NCBI GenBank assembly: GCA_035651755.1
Contig: DASRFA010000026.1
Span: forward strand, 1 to 18,900
Source: DASRFA01 sp035651755
GTDB lineage: Bacteria > Desulfobacterota > Binatia > UBA12015
Direction: 5' to 3'
Length of the DNA: 18,900 bases
The notes beneath the pieces were generated by a model. The model saw nothing but the letters and a program-made list of their open reading frames with translations, did not search any database and was not told where the DNA came from. This document shows positions 6,708 through 14,316 of the stretch, in pieces. Numbering within the stretch: position 1 is the first letter of the stretch; every line of letters begins with the position of its first letter. Both the position numbers and the translations under genes were made by a program.

Positions 6708-9700
6708 GGTGGGCGGCCGGCGCCGGCACGCTGCGGGGACGCGCGTGCTCGGCGATCCTGCTGGCGCGCGTGGTGGCGATCGCGGCGGCGGCGCCGGAAG
6801 CCCGCGCCGACCCGGGATCCGTCCTCGACGCGTTCGAAGACCTCTCGCCCTGGAGCGCGGCGGCCTCTCCCGGCGCGAGCGTCGAGATCGCGCGCGACGC
6901 CGGACGCGACGGCCAGGCCCTCCGGATCGACTTCGACCTCGGCATCGGCGGGTGGGTGATGGTACGCCGGCCACTGCCGCTCCGCCTCCCCGAGAACTAC
7001 GTCTTCTCCTTCCAGGTCCGCGGCGAGGCGCCGCGGAACAATCTCGAGTTCAAGCTCGTCGATCCCACGGGCGACAACGTCTGGTGGTCGATCGAGCGCG
7101 ACTTCGCGTTCCCGCACGACTGGGAGCGCGTGACGGTGCGCCGCTCGCACATGCGCTACGCGTGGGGAAAGTCCGGCGGCAAGCAGCTCGACCGCGTCGG
7201 CTACCTCGAGATCGCGATCACCGCCGGGACGGGCGGCAAGGGATCGGTCTGGATCGACGACCTCCAGTTCGAGCCGCGGCCCGCGCGCCCGCGTACCCCG
7301 CCGAAGCCGAAGATCACGGCGTCGACGTCGACGGAGGGTCATCCGCCCGCGAACGCCATCGACGGCGATCCCGGGACCGCGTGGCGGAGCGGCGCCGTCG
7401 CGGACCAGCAGTGGATCGAGATCGATTTCGGAGCTCTCCAGGAATTCGGCGGACTCGTGATCGACTGGGATCCCGAGGACTATGCCGTCGCGTATCGCGT
7501 GGAGGTGTCGCCGGACGGACAAGCCTGGACGACGGTGCACCAGACGACGACCGGGCAGGGAAAGCGCGACTACATCTACCTTCACGACACCGAGGCGAGC
7601 CGGCTCCGCCTCGCGCTCGAGCGCAGCAGCCGCGGGCAGGGCTACGCGATCCGCTCGATCGCCGTCAAGCCGATCGAGTTCTCGGCGTCGCCGAACGACT
7701 TCTTCGCTGCGATCGCCGCCGATTCCCCGCCCGGGACCTTCCCGAAGTACTTCACGGGGAAGCAGTCGTACTGGACCGTCGTCGGCGTCCCGGGCGACGA
7801 CGCCGAAGGGCTCCTCAACGAGGAGGGAATGCTCGAGGTCGGGGCCGGCGCGTTCTCCATCGAGCCCTTCCTCTACCTCGCGGGCGAGTTCGCGAGCTGG
7901 AACGGCCCCGAGACGGCGCAGTCGCTCGAGCGGCGCTACTTGCCGATTCCGTCGGTGACCTGGCGCGTCGACGGGGTGAGCCTGGCGATCACCGCGCTCG
8001 CGTCGGGCCCCGCCGGCTCGTCGACGCTGTATGCCCGCTACCGGGTGCAGAACGAAACCGACGCGCGCAACGACGTCCTGCTCTTCCTCGCGCTGCGACC
8101 GTTCCAGGTGCTCCCGCCGTGGCAGTCGCTGAACGCGGTCGGCGGCGTGACCCCGATCCGGACGCTGGCGTCGTCGGAGCCGGGCGTCGCGGTCGTGAAC
8201 GGCGATCGACCGGTCACCTCGCTCACGCCGCCGGAGCGCTTCGGCGCGGCGACGTTCGAGGAGGACCTCGTCGGCACCTACCTCGAGCACGGCCGCGTGC
8301 CGACGCGCGCCGACACGTCGGATCCGTTCGGCTACGCGGCCGGCGCCTTCGAATATCGGCTCGCGCTCGAGCCGCGCGAGCACGCCGACGTCGTGCTGGC
8401 GATTCCGTTCCACCCCGACCGCGCGAGCGCCACGGCGACCCCGAAGGAGCCGCCGGCGGACTTCTTCGAGCGTGAGCTGTCGCGGGTCGCCGGCGAGTGG
8501 GAGCGAGACCTCGGCCGGGTCGCGCTCGATCTTCCGGGCCCGGAGGGCGAGCGCATCGCGGACATCGCGAAGACGACCCTCGCCTACATCGAGATCAATC
8601 GCGACGGCGTCGCCATCCAGCCCGGCTCGCGCAACTACGCGCGCTCGTGGATCCGCGACGGCGCCTTCACGGCGAGCGCGCTGCTTGCCTTCGCCCACCC
8701 GTCCCAAGTGCGCGACTTCCTCGCCTGGTTCGCGGGCTTCCAGTTCCCGGACGGTCGCATCCCGTGCTGCGTCGATCACCGCGGCCCGGACCGCGTCCCC
8801 GAGAACGACAGCAACGGCGAGTTCGTCTACGGCGTCGCCTACTACTACGCGTACACGCGCGACATCGGCTTCGTGTGGCAGGTTTGGCCGAACGTCGTGC
8901 GCGCCATCGACTTCATCGCGGCCCAGCGCGCGCAGCGCACCACCAAGGAGTACGAGAAGCCCGACCGGATCGCCGCCTTCGGCCTCCTGCCCGAGTCGAT
9001 CAGCCACGAGGGCTACTCCGCTCGCCCGGTCCACGCCTACTGGGACGACTTCTTCGCTCTGCGGGGCCTCGAGGACGCCGTGGGGCTCGCGCGCGTCGTC
9101 GGCGACGACGCGCGCGCGACCTCGTGGGCGACGCTGCGCGACGCCTTCCGCCGCGACCTGTACGCGTCGCTGGAGCGGACGATGGCCGCGCACCACATCG
9201 AGTTCCTTCCGGGCTCGGTCGAGCTCGGCGACTTCGACGCGACCTCGACCGCGGCCGCCATCACGCCCGTGGGTGAGATCGGGCACCTCCCGGCGGCGGC
9301 GCTCGCGAAGACGTTCGACATGTACATGAGTCACGTGCGGGCGCGCGCCGCGCGTCCGCCCGGCGACGAGGGCTACACGCCCTACGAGTTCCGCAACGTG
9401 GACGCGCTCGTCCAGATGGGCCGGCGCGACGATGCGCTCGCTCTCCTCCGCTTCATGCTCGCGGACGTGCGCCCGGCGGCGTGGAACGAGTGGGCGGAGG
9501 TGGTGTGGCGCGACGCCTCCCTTCCGCGCTTCATCGGCGACATGCCGCACACGTGGGTGGGATCGTCGTTCCTGCGCGCGATCCGCAGCATGATCGCGTA
9601 CCGGCGCGATTCCGCGAACGCGCTCGTCCTCGGAGCCGGCCTGCCGGCTGCCTGGGTCTTGGACGCGCCGGGCGTCGGCGTCGCGCGGCTCCCGACGCCT

Positions 9701-9985
9701 TACGGGATCCTCAGCTATCGCGTGGCGCGGGCCGGCGACCGGATGCTGCGATGGTCGATCAGCGGCGACCTCACGGTGCCGCCCGGTGGCATCGTGCTCG
9801 AGCCGCCGCTGCCGGCGGCGCTCACCTCGCTTCGGGTGAACGGCGTCGCCAGCGACGCGTTCACGGCAACCGCCGCGACCGTGCGCGAATTTCCGGCCGA
9901 CGTCGTGCTCGAGTGGGCTCCGCCGGCCGCGCCGCCGGCGACCGGCCCGGGCGCGCCCGCGTCGTTGCCGGCGGGCGGGTCGTGA
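6704..9985 (+). CDS. Secreted multidomain (alpha/alpha)6-type glycosidase with discoidin/CBM domains
   Basis: This is a 1093-residue exported protein likely to hydrolyse a polysaccharide outside the cytoplasm. A signal peptide (about 1-36, ending PEARA) precedes a CBM-like beta-sandwich (39-192: FEDLSPW, FKLVDPTGDNVWW, WIDDLQFE) and an F5/8-type-C discoidin/CBM32 domain (204-325: ANAIDGDPGTAWRSG, WIEIDFG, YRVEVSPDGQAW). A second beta-rich region follows (about 355-580). The catalytic part (about 612-960) resembles glucoamylase-like helical barrels: RSWIRDGAFTASALL (647-661), PENDSNGEFVYG (699-710), RPVHAYWDDFFAL (774-786), WNEWAEVVW (927-935) and MPHTWVGSSFLRAI (947-960). Acidic residues such as Asp652, Glu700, Asp781 and Asp782 are candidates for catalysis. 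A C-terminal beta domain spans about 970-1072. I cannot assign a GH family; GH15-, GH63- or GDE-like barrels are possible. The start GTG 6704 overlaps the permease stop (GTGA), with GGGAG (6690-6694) upstream. It is the last gene of the importer operon. Confidence 0.85.
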   Translation: MRWAAGAGTLRGRACSAILLARVVAIAAAAPEARADPGSVLDAFEDLSPWSAAASPGASVEIARDAGRDGQALRIDFDLGIGGWVMVRRPLPLRLPENYVFSFQVRGEAPRNNLEFKLVDPTGDNVWWSIERDFAFPHDWERVTVRRSHMRYAWGKSGGKQLDRVGYLEIAITAGTGGKGSVWIDDLQFEPRPARPRTPPKPKITASTSTEGHPPANAIDGDPGTAWRSGAVADQQWIEIDFGALQEFGGLVIDWDPEDYAVAYRVEVSPDGQAWTTVHQTTTGQGKRDYIYLHDTEASRLRLALERSSRGQGYAIRSIAVKPIEFSASPNDFFAAIAADSPPGTFPKYFTGKQSYWTVVGVPGDDAEGLLNEEGMLEVGAGAFSIEPFLYLAGEFASWNGPETAQSLERRYLPIPSVTWRVDGVSLAITALASGPAGSSTLYARYRVQNETDARNDVLLFLALRPFQVLPPWQSLNAVGGVTPIRTLASSEPGVAVVNGDRPVTSLTPPERFGAATFEEDLVGTYLEHGRVPTRADTSDPFGYAAGAFEYRLALEPREHADVVLAIPFHPDRASATATPKEPPADFFERELSRVAGEWERDLGRVALDLPGPEGERIADIAKTTLAYIEINRDGVAIQPGSRNYARSWIRDGAFTASALLAFAHPSQVRDFLAWFAGFQFPDGRIPCCVDHRGPDRVPENDSNGEFVYGVAYYYAYTRDIGFVWQVWPNVVRAIDFIAAQRAQRTTKEYEKPDRIAAFGLLPESISHEGYSARPVHAYWDDFFALRGLEDAVGLARVVGDDARATSWATLRDAFRRDLYASLERTMAAHHIEFLPGSVELGDFDATSTAAAITPVGEIGHLPAAALAKTFDMYMSHVRARAARPPGDEGYTPYEFRNVDALVQMGRRDDALALLRFMLADVRPAAWNEWAEVVWRDASLPRFIGDMPHTWVGSSFLRAIRSMIAYRRDSANALVLGAGLPAAWVLDAPGVGVARLPTPYGILSYRVARAGDRMLRWSISGDLTVPPGGIVLEPPLPAALTSLRVNGVASDAFTATAATVREFPADVVLEWAPPAAPPATGPGAPASLPAGGS

Positions 9986-10001
9986 GCGCGCGGCTAGGAG
10001 C

Positions 10002-11141
10002 CTAGGGCCGAGGCGTCGGTGACGGGGGTGTGCCCTCGTCGCGCGGAAAGAGGTGCAGCGAGCGCGGCCGGACGACCAGCCGCACCTCCTGGTCTCGCGC
10101 GAGAGGCTGCATGCCGGCGAGGCGTGCGGTCAAGCGCGCGTCCCCGGTGACCCGTCCGACGGGGCCGAGGACGACGTGCGCGAGCGTCTCGTGCCCGAGC
10201 CACTCGACGTGCTCGACCACCCCGCAGAGGACGCCGGCCGCGTCCGCCTGGGTGTCGTCGGCGAGCGCCAGGCCCTCGGGCCGAACGCCGGCGATCACGT
10301 CGCCGTCCGCGCGCGGCCGCGTGCCGTCGGCCAATTTGCCGTCGAGCGAGATCGTCTGCCCCGCGATCGCGACCGCGGGTCGGCCTTCGGCCGCGCCCAC
10401 GACGCGCGCGGGCAGGAGGTTCATCGGCGGGCTTCCGATGAAGCCCGCGACGTAGGCGTCGGCGGGGTGCTCGTAGAGCTCGCGCGGCGGCGCGATCTGG
10501 AGCACGCGCCCGGCGCGCAGGACGGCGACGCGATCGCCGAGCGTCATCGCCTCGGTCTGGTCGTGCGTCACGTAGAGCATCGTCGTCCGCATCCGACGCT
10601 GGAGGTCCGCGATCTCGGCGCGCACCTCGACCCGGAGCTTCGCGTCGAGGTTCGAGAGCGGCTCGTCGAGCAGGAAGACGGACGGCTCGCGCACGAGCGC
10701 CCGCCCCATCGCGACCCGCTGCTGCTGGCCGCCCGAGAGCTGCCGCGGCCGCCGGTCGAGCACGGCGGCGAGGCCGAGCACGTCGGCCGCCCATGCGACC
10801 CGGCGAGCGCGCTCGGCGCGATCGAGACCGCGCATGCGGAGCGGGAACTCGAGGTTCTCGCGCACGCTCATGTGCGGGTAGAGCGCGTAGTCCTGGAAGA
10901 CCATCGCGACGTTCCGCTCGCGCGGCGTGAGCGCGTTCGCGACCCGGTCGCCGATCCGGATCGTGCCGGCCGTCGCCTCCTCGAGGCCCGCGACGAGCCG
11001 GAGAAGCGTCGACTTGCCGCAGCCGGACGGTCCGACGAGCACGACGAGCTCGCCGTCGGCGACCGTCAGGTTGCAGTCGACGACGGCGCGCGTCCCGTCC
11101 GGGAAGGTCTTGTCGACGTGCTCGAACGCCACACTCGCCAT
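10002..11141 (-). CDS. Sugar ABC transporter ATP-binding protein, MalK/UgpC type
   Basis: This is the cytoplasmic ATPase of a CUT1 importer, 379 residues. The nucleotide-binding domain has Walker A GPSGCGKST (37-45), a Q-loop at Gln83 (VFQDYALYPHMSV), signature LSGGQQQRVAMGRALV (135-150), Walker B VFLLDEPLSNLDAKLR (155-170) and the switch His193. A C-terminal OB/TOBE regulatory region (about 240-370; IAGVRPEGLAL, LVVRPRSLHLFP) places it in the MalK/UgpC/MsmX group rather than a short ATPase. The start ATG 11141 has GAGGA five bases upstream. It faces the 4937-9985 operon tail to tail with only 16 bases between stop codons. It is the only ATPase gene in the window, so it most likely powers those permeases from its own promoter. 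UgpC/MsmX-like ATPases sometimes serve several importers, which could explain the separate transcription. Confidence 0.93.
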   Translation of the reverse strand: MASVAFEHVDKTFPDGTRAVVDCNLTVADGELVVLVGPSGCGKSTLLRLVAGLEEATAGTIRIGDRVANALTPRERNVAMVFQDYALYPHMSVRENLEFPLRMRGLDRAERARRVAWAADVLGLAAVLDRRPRQLSGGQQQRVAMGRALVREPSVFLLDEPLSNLDAKLRVEVRAEIADLQRRMRTTMLYVTHDQTEAMTLGDRVAVLRAGRVLQIAPPRELYEHPADAYVAGFIGSPPMNLLPARVVGAAEGRPAVAIAGQTISLDGKLADGTRPRADGDVIAGVRPEGLALADDTQADAAGVLCGVVEHVEWLGHETLAHVVLGPVGRVTGDARLTARLAGMQPLARDQEVRLVVRPRSLHLFPRDEGTPPSPTPRP

Positions 11142-11242
11142 GCGGGTCCTCGGGCCGGCCGCGAGCCTACTGGAAGAAGACCCGCACGCCGAACGGCGGC
11201 GACGCTCGACGTGCCGCGACCGACCGCGCTAGGACCGCCAGC
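11142..11242. promoter_or_regulatory. Divergent intergenic region between ATPase and small membrane protein genes
   Basis: This 101-bp gap lies between divergent starts and should contain both promoters. On the minus strand TAGGCT (reverse complement of 11167-11172) is a reasonable -10 hexamer about 25 bases upstream of the ATPase start, but no good -35 precedes it. On the plus strand TCGACG (11206-11211) and TAGGAC (11230-11235) are 18 bases apart and end seven bases before ATG 11243, a weak promoter-like pair. Confidence 0.3.
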
Positions 11243-11665
11243 ATGAACGACCGGCTCCGTCAGAACCTCGCCCGTCGCCCGGCCTGGATGAACGCGCTCC
11301 TCGCGTTCTGCGCGTTCATGACCTTCGTCTTCATGCCGTGGGACGTGTTCGGAAAGCCGGTCGCGGCCGACCAGGAGGCGTGGTTCGGATTCCTCCTGCG
11401 CGGCTGGCTCGCGAAGCTGACCGAGCCGATCCACTGGGCGATCTACGCCGCCGGGACCTACGGCTTCTGGCGCATGCGGCGCTGGATGTGGCCGTGGGCG
11501 GCGATCTATGCGGCGCAGGTCGCGATCGGGATGATCGTCTGGGGAGCGGTCTACGTCGGCGGCTGGCGCGGCTGGCTCGAGGGGATCGTCGGCTTCGTCC
11601 CGTTCGCCGCCGTCACCATTGCGCTGTGGCGCTCGCGCGACCTCTTCGACCGGCGCCCCGGCTGA
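11243..11665 (+). CDS. Small integral membrane protein of unknown function
   Basis: This 140-residue protein appears to have four membrane segments: LLAFCAFMTFVFMPW (about 17-33), WFGFLL-to-HWAIYAAGTYGFW (47-76, possibly one helix plus an amphipathic stretch), WAAIYAAQVAIGMIVWGAVYV (85-105) and IVGFVPFAAVTIALW (115-129). It is rich in tryptophan and has short charged ends. I do not recognise the family. The start ATG 11243 has only a weak AGGAC as a possible ribosome-binding site. It diverges from the ATPase and converges on the PF10091-like gene, with 40 bases between the two stop codons, so it is probably transcribed alone. The compositional pattern and a clean N-terminus support a real gene. 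Confidence 0.75.
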   Translation: MNDRLRQNLARRPAWMNALLAFCAFMTFVFMPWDVFGKPVAADQEAWFGFLLRGWLAKLTEPIHWAIYAAGTYGFWRMRRWMWPWAAIYAAQVAIGMIVWGAVYVGGWRGWLEGIVGFVPFAAVTIALWRSRDLFDRRPG

Positions 11666-11705
11666 AAAGCGAACGCGAAGCGCGCGGAGTCGTTCGCACG
11701 GACCG

Positions 11706-13463
11706 CTACTCGAAGAAGCTCTCCGCAGAGAGGACCGGCGCCGCTCTCTGCACGATCGGGTCGGCCGCGAAGCGGTCGCGCAGGGCGCCGCCCGTCAGGT
11801 GGTTCGCGAGCGCGATGAAGAGCATCGACTGGTCGAGCGCGAGGAGCTCGGTCGCGACCTTCCCCGACGTCGGTTCGACCGCGTCGTAGAAGCCGTACTC
11901 GCCGTAGACCGGGAAGCGCTCGGCGAGCGCGCGGAGGCCTTCGGCGGCGCGGTCGGGCGCGACCGCGGCCGCGAGCGCGGTCGCGTGCGGCGTGACCGCG
12001 CCCGCCGGATAGCCGCGCGATCCGAGCACGCGCACGCCGAACTCGCCGTACGGCCCGCCGCGCGGGCGCGCGCACGGCGACATGCCCCACACCGGATAGC
12101 CGAGCTCCTCGGCGGCGTAGCGCTGCTGCACGGTCGCGTGCACGAGGTCGTTCGCGCCGAGGCTCTTCGGCGCGAGCCGGAGCTCGTCGAGGACCAGGAG
12201 CGGCATCAGCGCCTCGAACATGCTGCCGCCCCACGACGGCACGTACCGCAGCCCCTTCCACTCGTACCAGCCGGTCAGGACGTCGCGGCCGCCGACGAGC
12301 GCGGTCCGCACGTTGGACGGGACGAGCGTCTGCGCCGTGCACGCGGGCGGAAAGACCCGCACCATGCGGAACCACGCGTCGGCGGGAACGCGCCCCTGGC
12401 CGATCGCGAGCAGGACGCCGAGGCGCGCCTCCGTGTAGAAGACGCCGTAGTGGTAGCGTGAGCGCGCGCGGCGGTGCGTGAAGTAGCCGTGCGACATCTG
12501 CCCGCGCTCGGCGTCGTAGAAGAACCCGAGGTCGAGGCGGTCGATCCATTCCGACGCGCGATCGGCGAGATCCGGCATCGCCCCGCGCGTCGCGATCAGC
12601 CCCGCGACGAGCCACGCGACGTCGACGAACGAGAGGAAGTTGCTCGTCCGCTCGAGCGACGTCGTGTCGTAGTAATTGTACGGATACCCCTGCCAGGTCT
12701 CGAGGCGGTCGAGCGTGTCGAGGATCAGCGCGGCGCGCGCCTGCGCCTCCTCCGGCGCGATCAGGCGGAGGTCGCGCGCGGCGACCAGGTCGATCAGGTA
12801 GAGGCCGACGTTCGTCACGTTCGCGTAGTCGCCGATCTCGACCTCGCCGAGGTCGGTCGACCTCCCACGCAGGCGAAGGTGGTCGATCGGGAGCCCGTTC
12901 TCGCGATCCGAGAGCGCGTCGAGGCCGCGCCAGGTGTCGCGCGCGACGCGCTCGAGGAGCTCGCGTGGTCCCGCGGGAAGGTCGAGCGGCGCCGTCAGGA
13001 CGCGGCTCGGCCAGCCGCGGAGGCGCGCCTGGATGTGCGGACGAGCCGCCTCCTGTCCGCCGAACGCGTCCTCCCACGCCTTCTTCCGCGGCGCGACGAC
13101 CGGGTCGTCCTCGTACACCGGCGGTCCGTCCTCCGCCGGTCCCCCGAGGCTCGCCGGACAGTCCCCGCGCCACGCCGACGCCCCGCTCGACGACCGCGAC
13201 GGATCGGGAGCCGCGGGTGTCGCGACGCCCGTGCCCGCGCTCGGCATGGCGCCCGTCGTGCCGCCCGCCGCCGCGGGCGCCGGCGTCGGCGACGCCACGT
13301 CGACGACCGGAGTCGCCAGCCCCGCGCGCGCGTCCGCCGCGCGTGCGCGCGCGCCGCTCGCGAGCATCGTGACGGCGCACACCGAGACCAACGCGAGCGC
13401 ACCAGGGATCGGAACCGGGCGAAGCAGCGCCGGGCGTCTACCATCGGCTCCACGCGCCCACAA
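11706..13463 (-). CDS. Secreted PF10091-type 'glucoamylase family' protein, GH144-like
   Basis: This 585-residue exported protein resembles the PF10091 glycoamylase domain. That domain is found in GH144 endo-beta-1,2-glucanases and in the middle of cyclic beta-1,2-glucan synthases. A signal peptide (about 1-43) is followed by an Ala/Pro/Gly/Thr-rich linker (44-125). The helical-barrel part then shows YPYNYYDTTSLERTSNFLSF (260-279), VDVAWLVAGL (280-289), GFFYDAERGQMSHGYF (313-328), YHYGVFYTEARLGVLLAIGQ (337-356), PSWGGSMFEALMPLL (409-423), YPVWGMSPC (456-464), YGEFGVRVLG (472-481), GAVTPHATALA (488-498), VYGEYGFYDAVEPTSGKV (519-536) and LALDQSMLFIALANHL (541-556). These match the order of motifs in the family. 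The start is TTG 13463, chosen because it gives an arginine-flanked signal peptide. It is a lone minus-strand gene beside the sugar importer. Activity on beta-1,2-glucan is inferred; other beta-glucans are possible. Confidence 0.85.
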   Translation of the reverse strand: MWARGADGRRPALLRPVPIPGALALVSVCAVTMLASGARARAADARAGLATPVVDVASPTPAPAAAGGTTGAMPSAGTGVATPAAPDPSRSSSGASAWRGDCPASLGGPAEDGPPVYEDDPVVAPRKKAWEDAFGGQEAARPHIQARLRGWPSRVLTAPLDLPAGPRELLERVARDTWRGLDALSDRENGLPIDHLRLRGRSTDLGEVEIGDYANVTNVGLYLIDLVAARDLRLIAPEEAQARAALILDTLDRLETWQGYPYNYYDTTSLERTSNFLSFVDVAWLVAGLIATRGAMPDLADRASEWIDRLDLGFFYDAERGQMSHGYFTHRRARSRYHYGVFYTEARLGVLLAIGQGRVPADAWFRMVRVFPPACTAQTLVPSNVRTALVGGRDVLTGWYEWKGLRYVPSWGGSMFEALMPLLVLDELRLAPKSLGANDLVHATVQQRYAAEELGYPVWGMSPCARPRGGPYGEFGVRVLGSRGYPAGAVTPHATALAAAVAPDRAAEGLRALAERFPVYGEYGFYDAVEPTSGKVATELLALDQSMLFIALANHLTGGALRDRFAADPIVQRAAPVLSAESFFE

Positions 13464-13519
13464 TGCCCGAGCTCGCGCGCCGTTTGACGAGGCGCGCGCG
13501 CCGTCGCTACGGGAGCGCC
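13464..13519. promoter_or_regulatory. Divergent promoter region with TTGACG 36 bases before the SnoaL_4 start
   Basis: The 56-bp gap contains TTGACG (13484-13489), a five-of-six match to the sigma-70 -35 hexamer on the plus strand. A weak -10 candidate, TACGGG (13508-13513), lies 18 bases downstream. This spacing would start transcription almost at ATG 13520, although GGGAG (13511-13515) is also placed as a ribosome-binding site. No convincing minus-strand promoter was seen for the 11706-13463 gene. Confidence 0.35.
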
Positions 13520-14056
13520 ATGACGCCCGCCGACCTCGTCGAGATCGAGCTCATCAAGCGGCTCAAGTACAAGTACATGCGCTGCCTCGACCAGAAGCTG
13601 TGGGACGAGATCGGCGACTGCTTCACCGACGACGCGGTCGCGTCGTACAGCGGCGGCAAGTACGCGTTCGAGGGACGGGAAGCGATCGTCGCGTTCTTCC
13701 GCGCGTCGATGAGCTCGCCGAGCTTCCTCTCGAGCCATCGCGTGCACCACCCGGAGATCGACCTCACGAGCCCAACGACCGCGACCGGCACGTGGGCGCT
13801 CGAGGACGTGGTGATCGACCCCGAGCGCGACTTCGCGCTCCGCGGCGCCGCCTTCTACACCGACGACTACGTGAAGACCGCGGACGGCTGGCGGATCGCG
13901 CGGACCGCGTACAAGCGGAGCTTCGAGGAGGTGTGGTCGCGGTCGCAGCCCGGGCCGCATCGCTTGACGGCGAGCTGGTGGGCGACCGACGGCCAGAGCC
14001 AGCTCCCCATCCCCGAGCACGTGGCGAAGCTCCCGCGCTCGAGCCGGAAGCGGTAG
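13520..14056 (+). CDS. SnoaL-like / NTF2-fold protein (SnoaL_4)
   Basis: This 178-residue protein has the NTF2-like cone fold of PF13577. The N-terminal helix LVEIELIKRLKYKYMRCLDQ leads to WDEIGDCFTDDAVASYSGGKYAFEGREAIVAFF (28-60), then SHRVHHPEIDL (72-82), TATGTWALEDVV (87-98), YTDDYVKTADGWRIARTAYKR (113-133). The family includes ring hydroxylase small subunits, dehydratases and cyclases, but many members have no known substrate, and none can be named here. The frame is open back to ATG 13463. ATG 13520 is preferred because the family homology starts there and GGGAG lies five bases upstream. It is followed by 260 bases of non-coding sequence and diverges from the PF10091-like gene with a 56-bp gap. 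It may be part of small-molecule metabolism with the alcohol dehydrogenase, but this is only context. Confidence 0.88.
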   Translation: MTPADLVEIELIKRLKYKYMRCLDQKLWDEIGDCFTDDAVASYSGGKYAFEGREAIVAFFRASMSSPSFLSSHRVHHPEIDLTSPTTATGTWALEDVVIDPERDFALRGAAFYTDDYVKTADGWRIARTAYKRSFEEVWSRSQPGPHRLTASWWATDGQSQLPIPEHVAKLPRSSRKR

Positions 14057-14316
14057 GCCGCCCATGATGGAGCGCGGTCTCTCGCGCGGCAAAACCTCTC
14101 CACGAGCGATTTCTCGCTGTCCCGGATGAACCGCGGCCGCTGAGCGCGCGCGCTTCACCGCCGCCAGCGCCCGCGGCGACGGTCGACCCCGAGCGCGCGA
14201 GGCATTTTCGCGAACAGGGATCGACCGCGGCGCGGCGGGCAGAACCCAAGCGAGCCCGCGGGAAGTAGGGCCCCGTTCGGCTCTGCCGAACGGGGCGAGG
14301 GAAGATCCTCGTGCGA
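14057..14316. other. Non-coding region between convergent genes
   Basis: This 260-bp stretch separates the convergent SnoaL_4 and alcohol dehydrogenase genes. It holds a weak hairpin (AGCGA-TTTC-TCGCT, 14105-14118) 48 bases after the SnoaL_4 stop and a strong one at 14271-14295 (separate entry). Minus-strand open frames here are short and arginine-rich and look like GC-driven shadows. I see no RNA gene or repeat. Confidence 0.5.
14271..14295. terminator. Strong hairpin, probable terminator of the alcohol dehydrogenase gene
   Basis: CCCCGTTCGGC (14271-14281) and GCCGAACGGGG (14285-14295) form a perfect 11-bp stem with a three-base loop TCT. It lies 21 bases beyond the alcohol dehydrogenase stop codon and could also stop transcription from the SnoaL_4 side. 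Neither flank has a T-run, so it is not a textbook intrinsic terminator. Such tailless hairpins are common in GC-rich genomes. Confidence 0.7.

Noticed and set aside
6668..9550. 960-codon minus-strand open frame opposite the large glycosidase
   Set aside because: The composition is antisense-like (Arg, Glu, Asp, His, Val), and the plus strand has a signal peptide, discoidin domain and glycosidase motifs.
9994..10005. Inverted repeat CTAGG-AG-CCTAG between convergent stops, tested as a terminator
   Set aside because: The two-base loop would force a stem of only about four pairs, with no T-run; it is too weak to call, although CTAG twice in 12 bases is uncommon.
14105..14118. Short hairpin AGCGA-TTTC-TCGCT after the SnoaL_4 gene as a terminator
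   Set aside because: Only five pairs, no T-tail and 48 bases past the stop; the 11-bp hairpin at 14271-14295 is far stronger.
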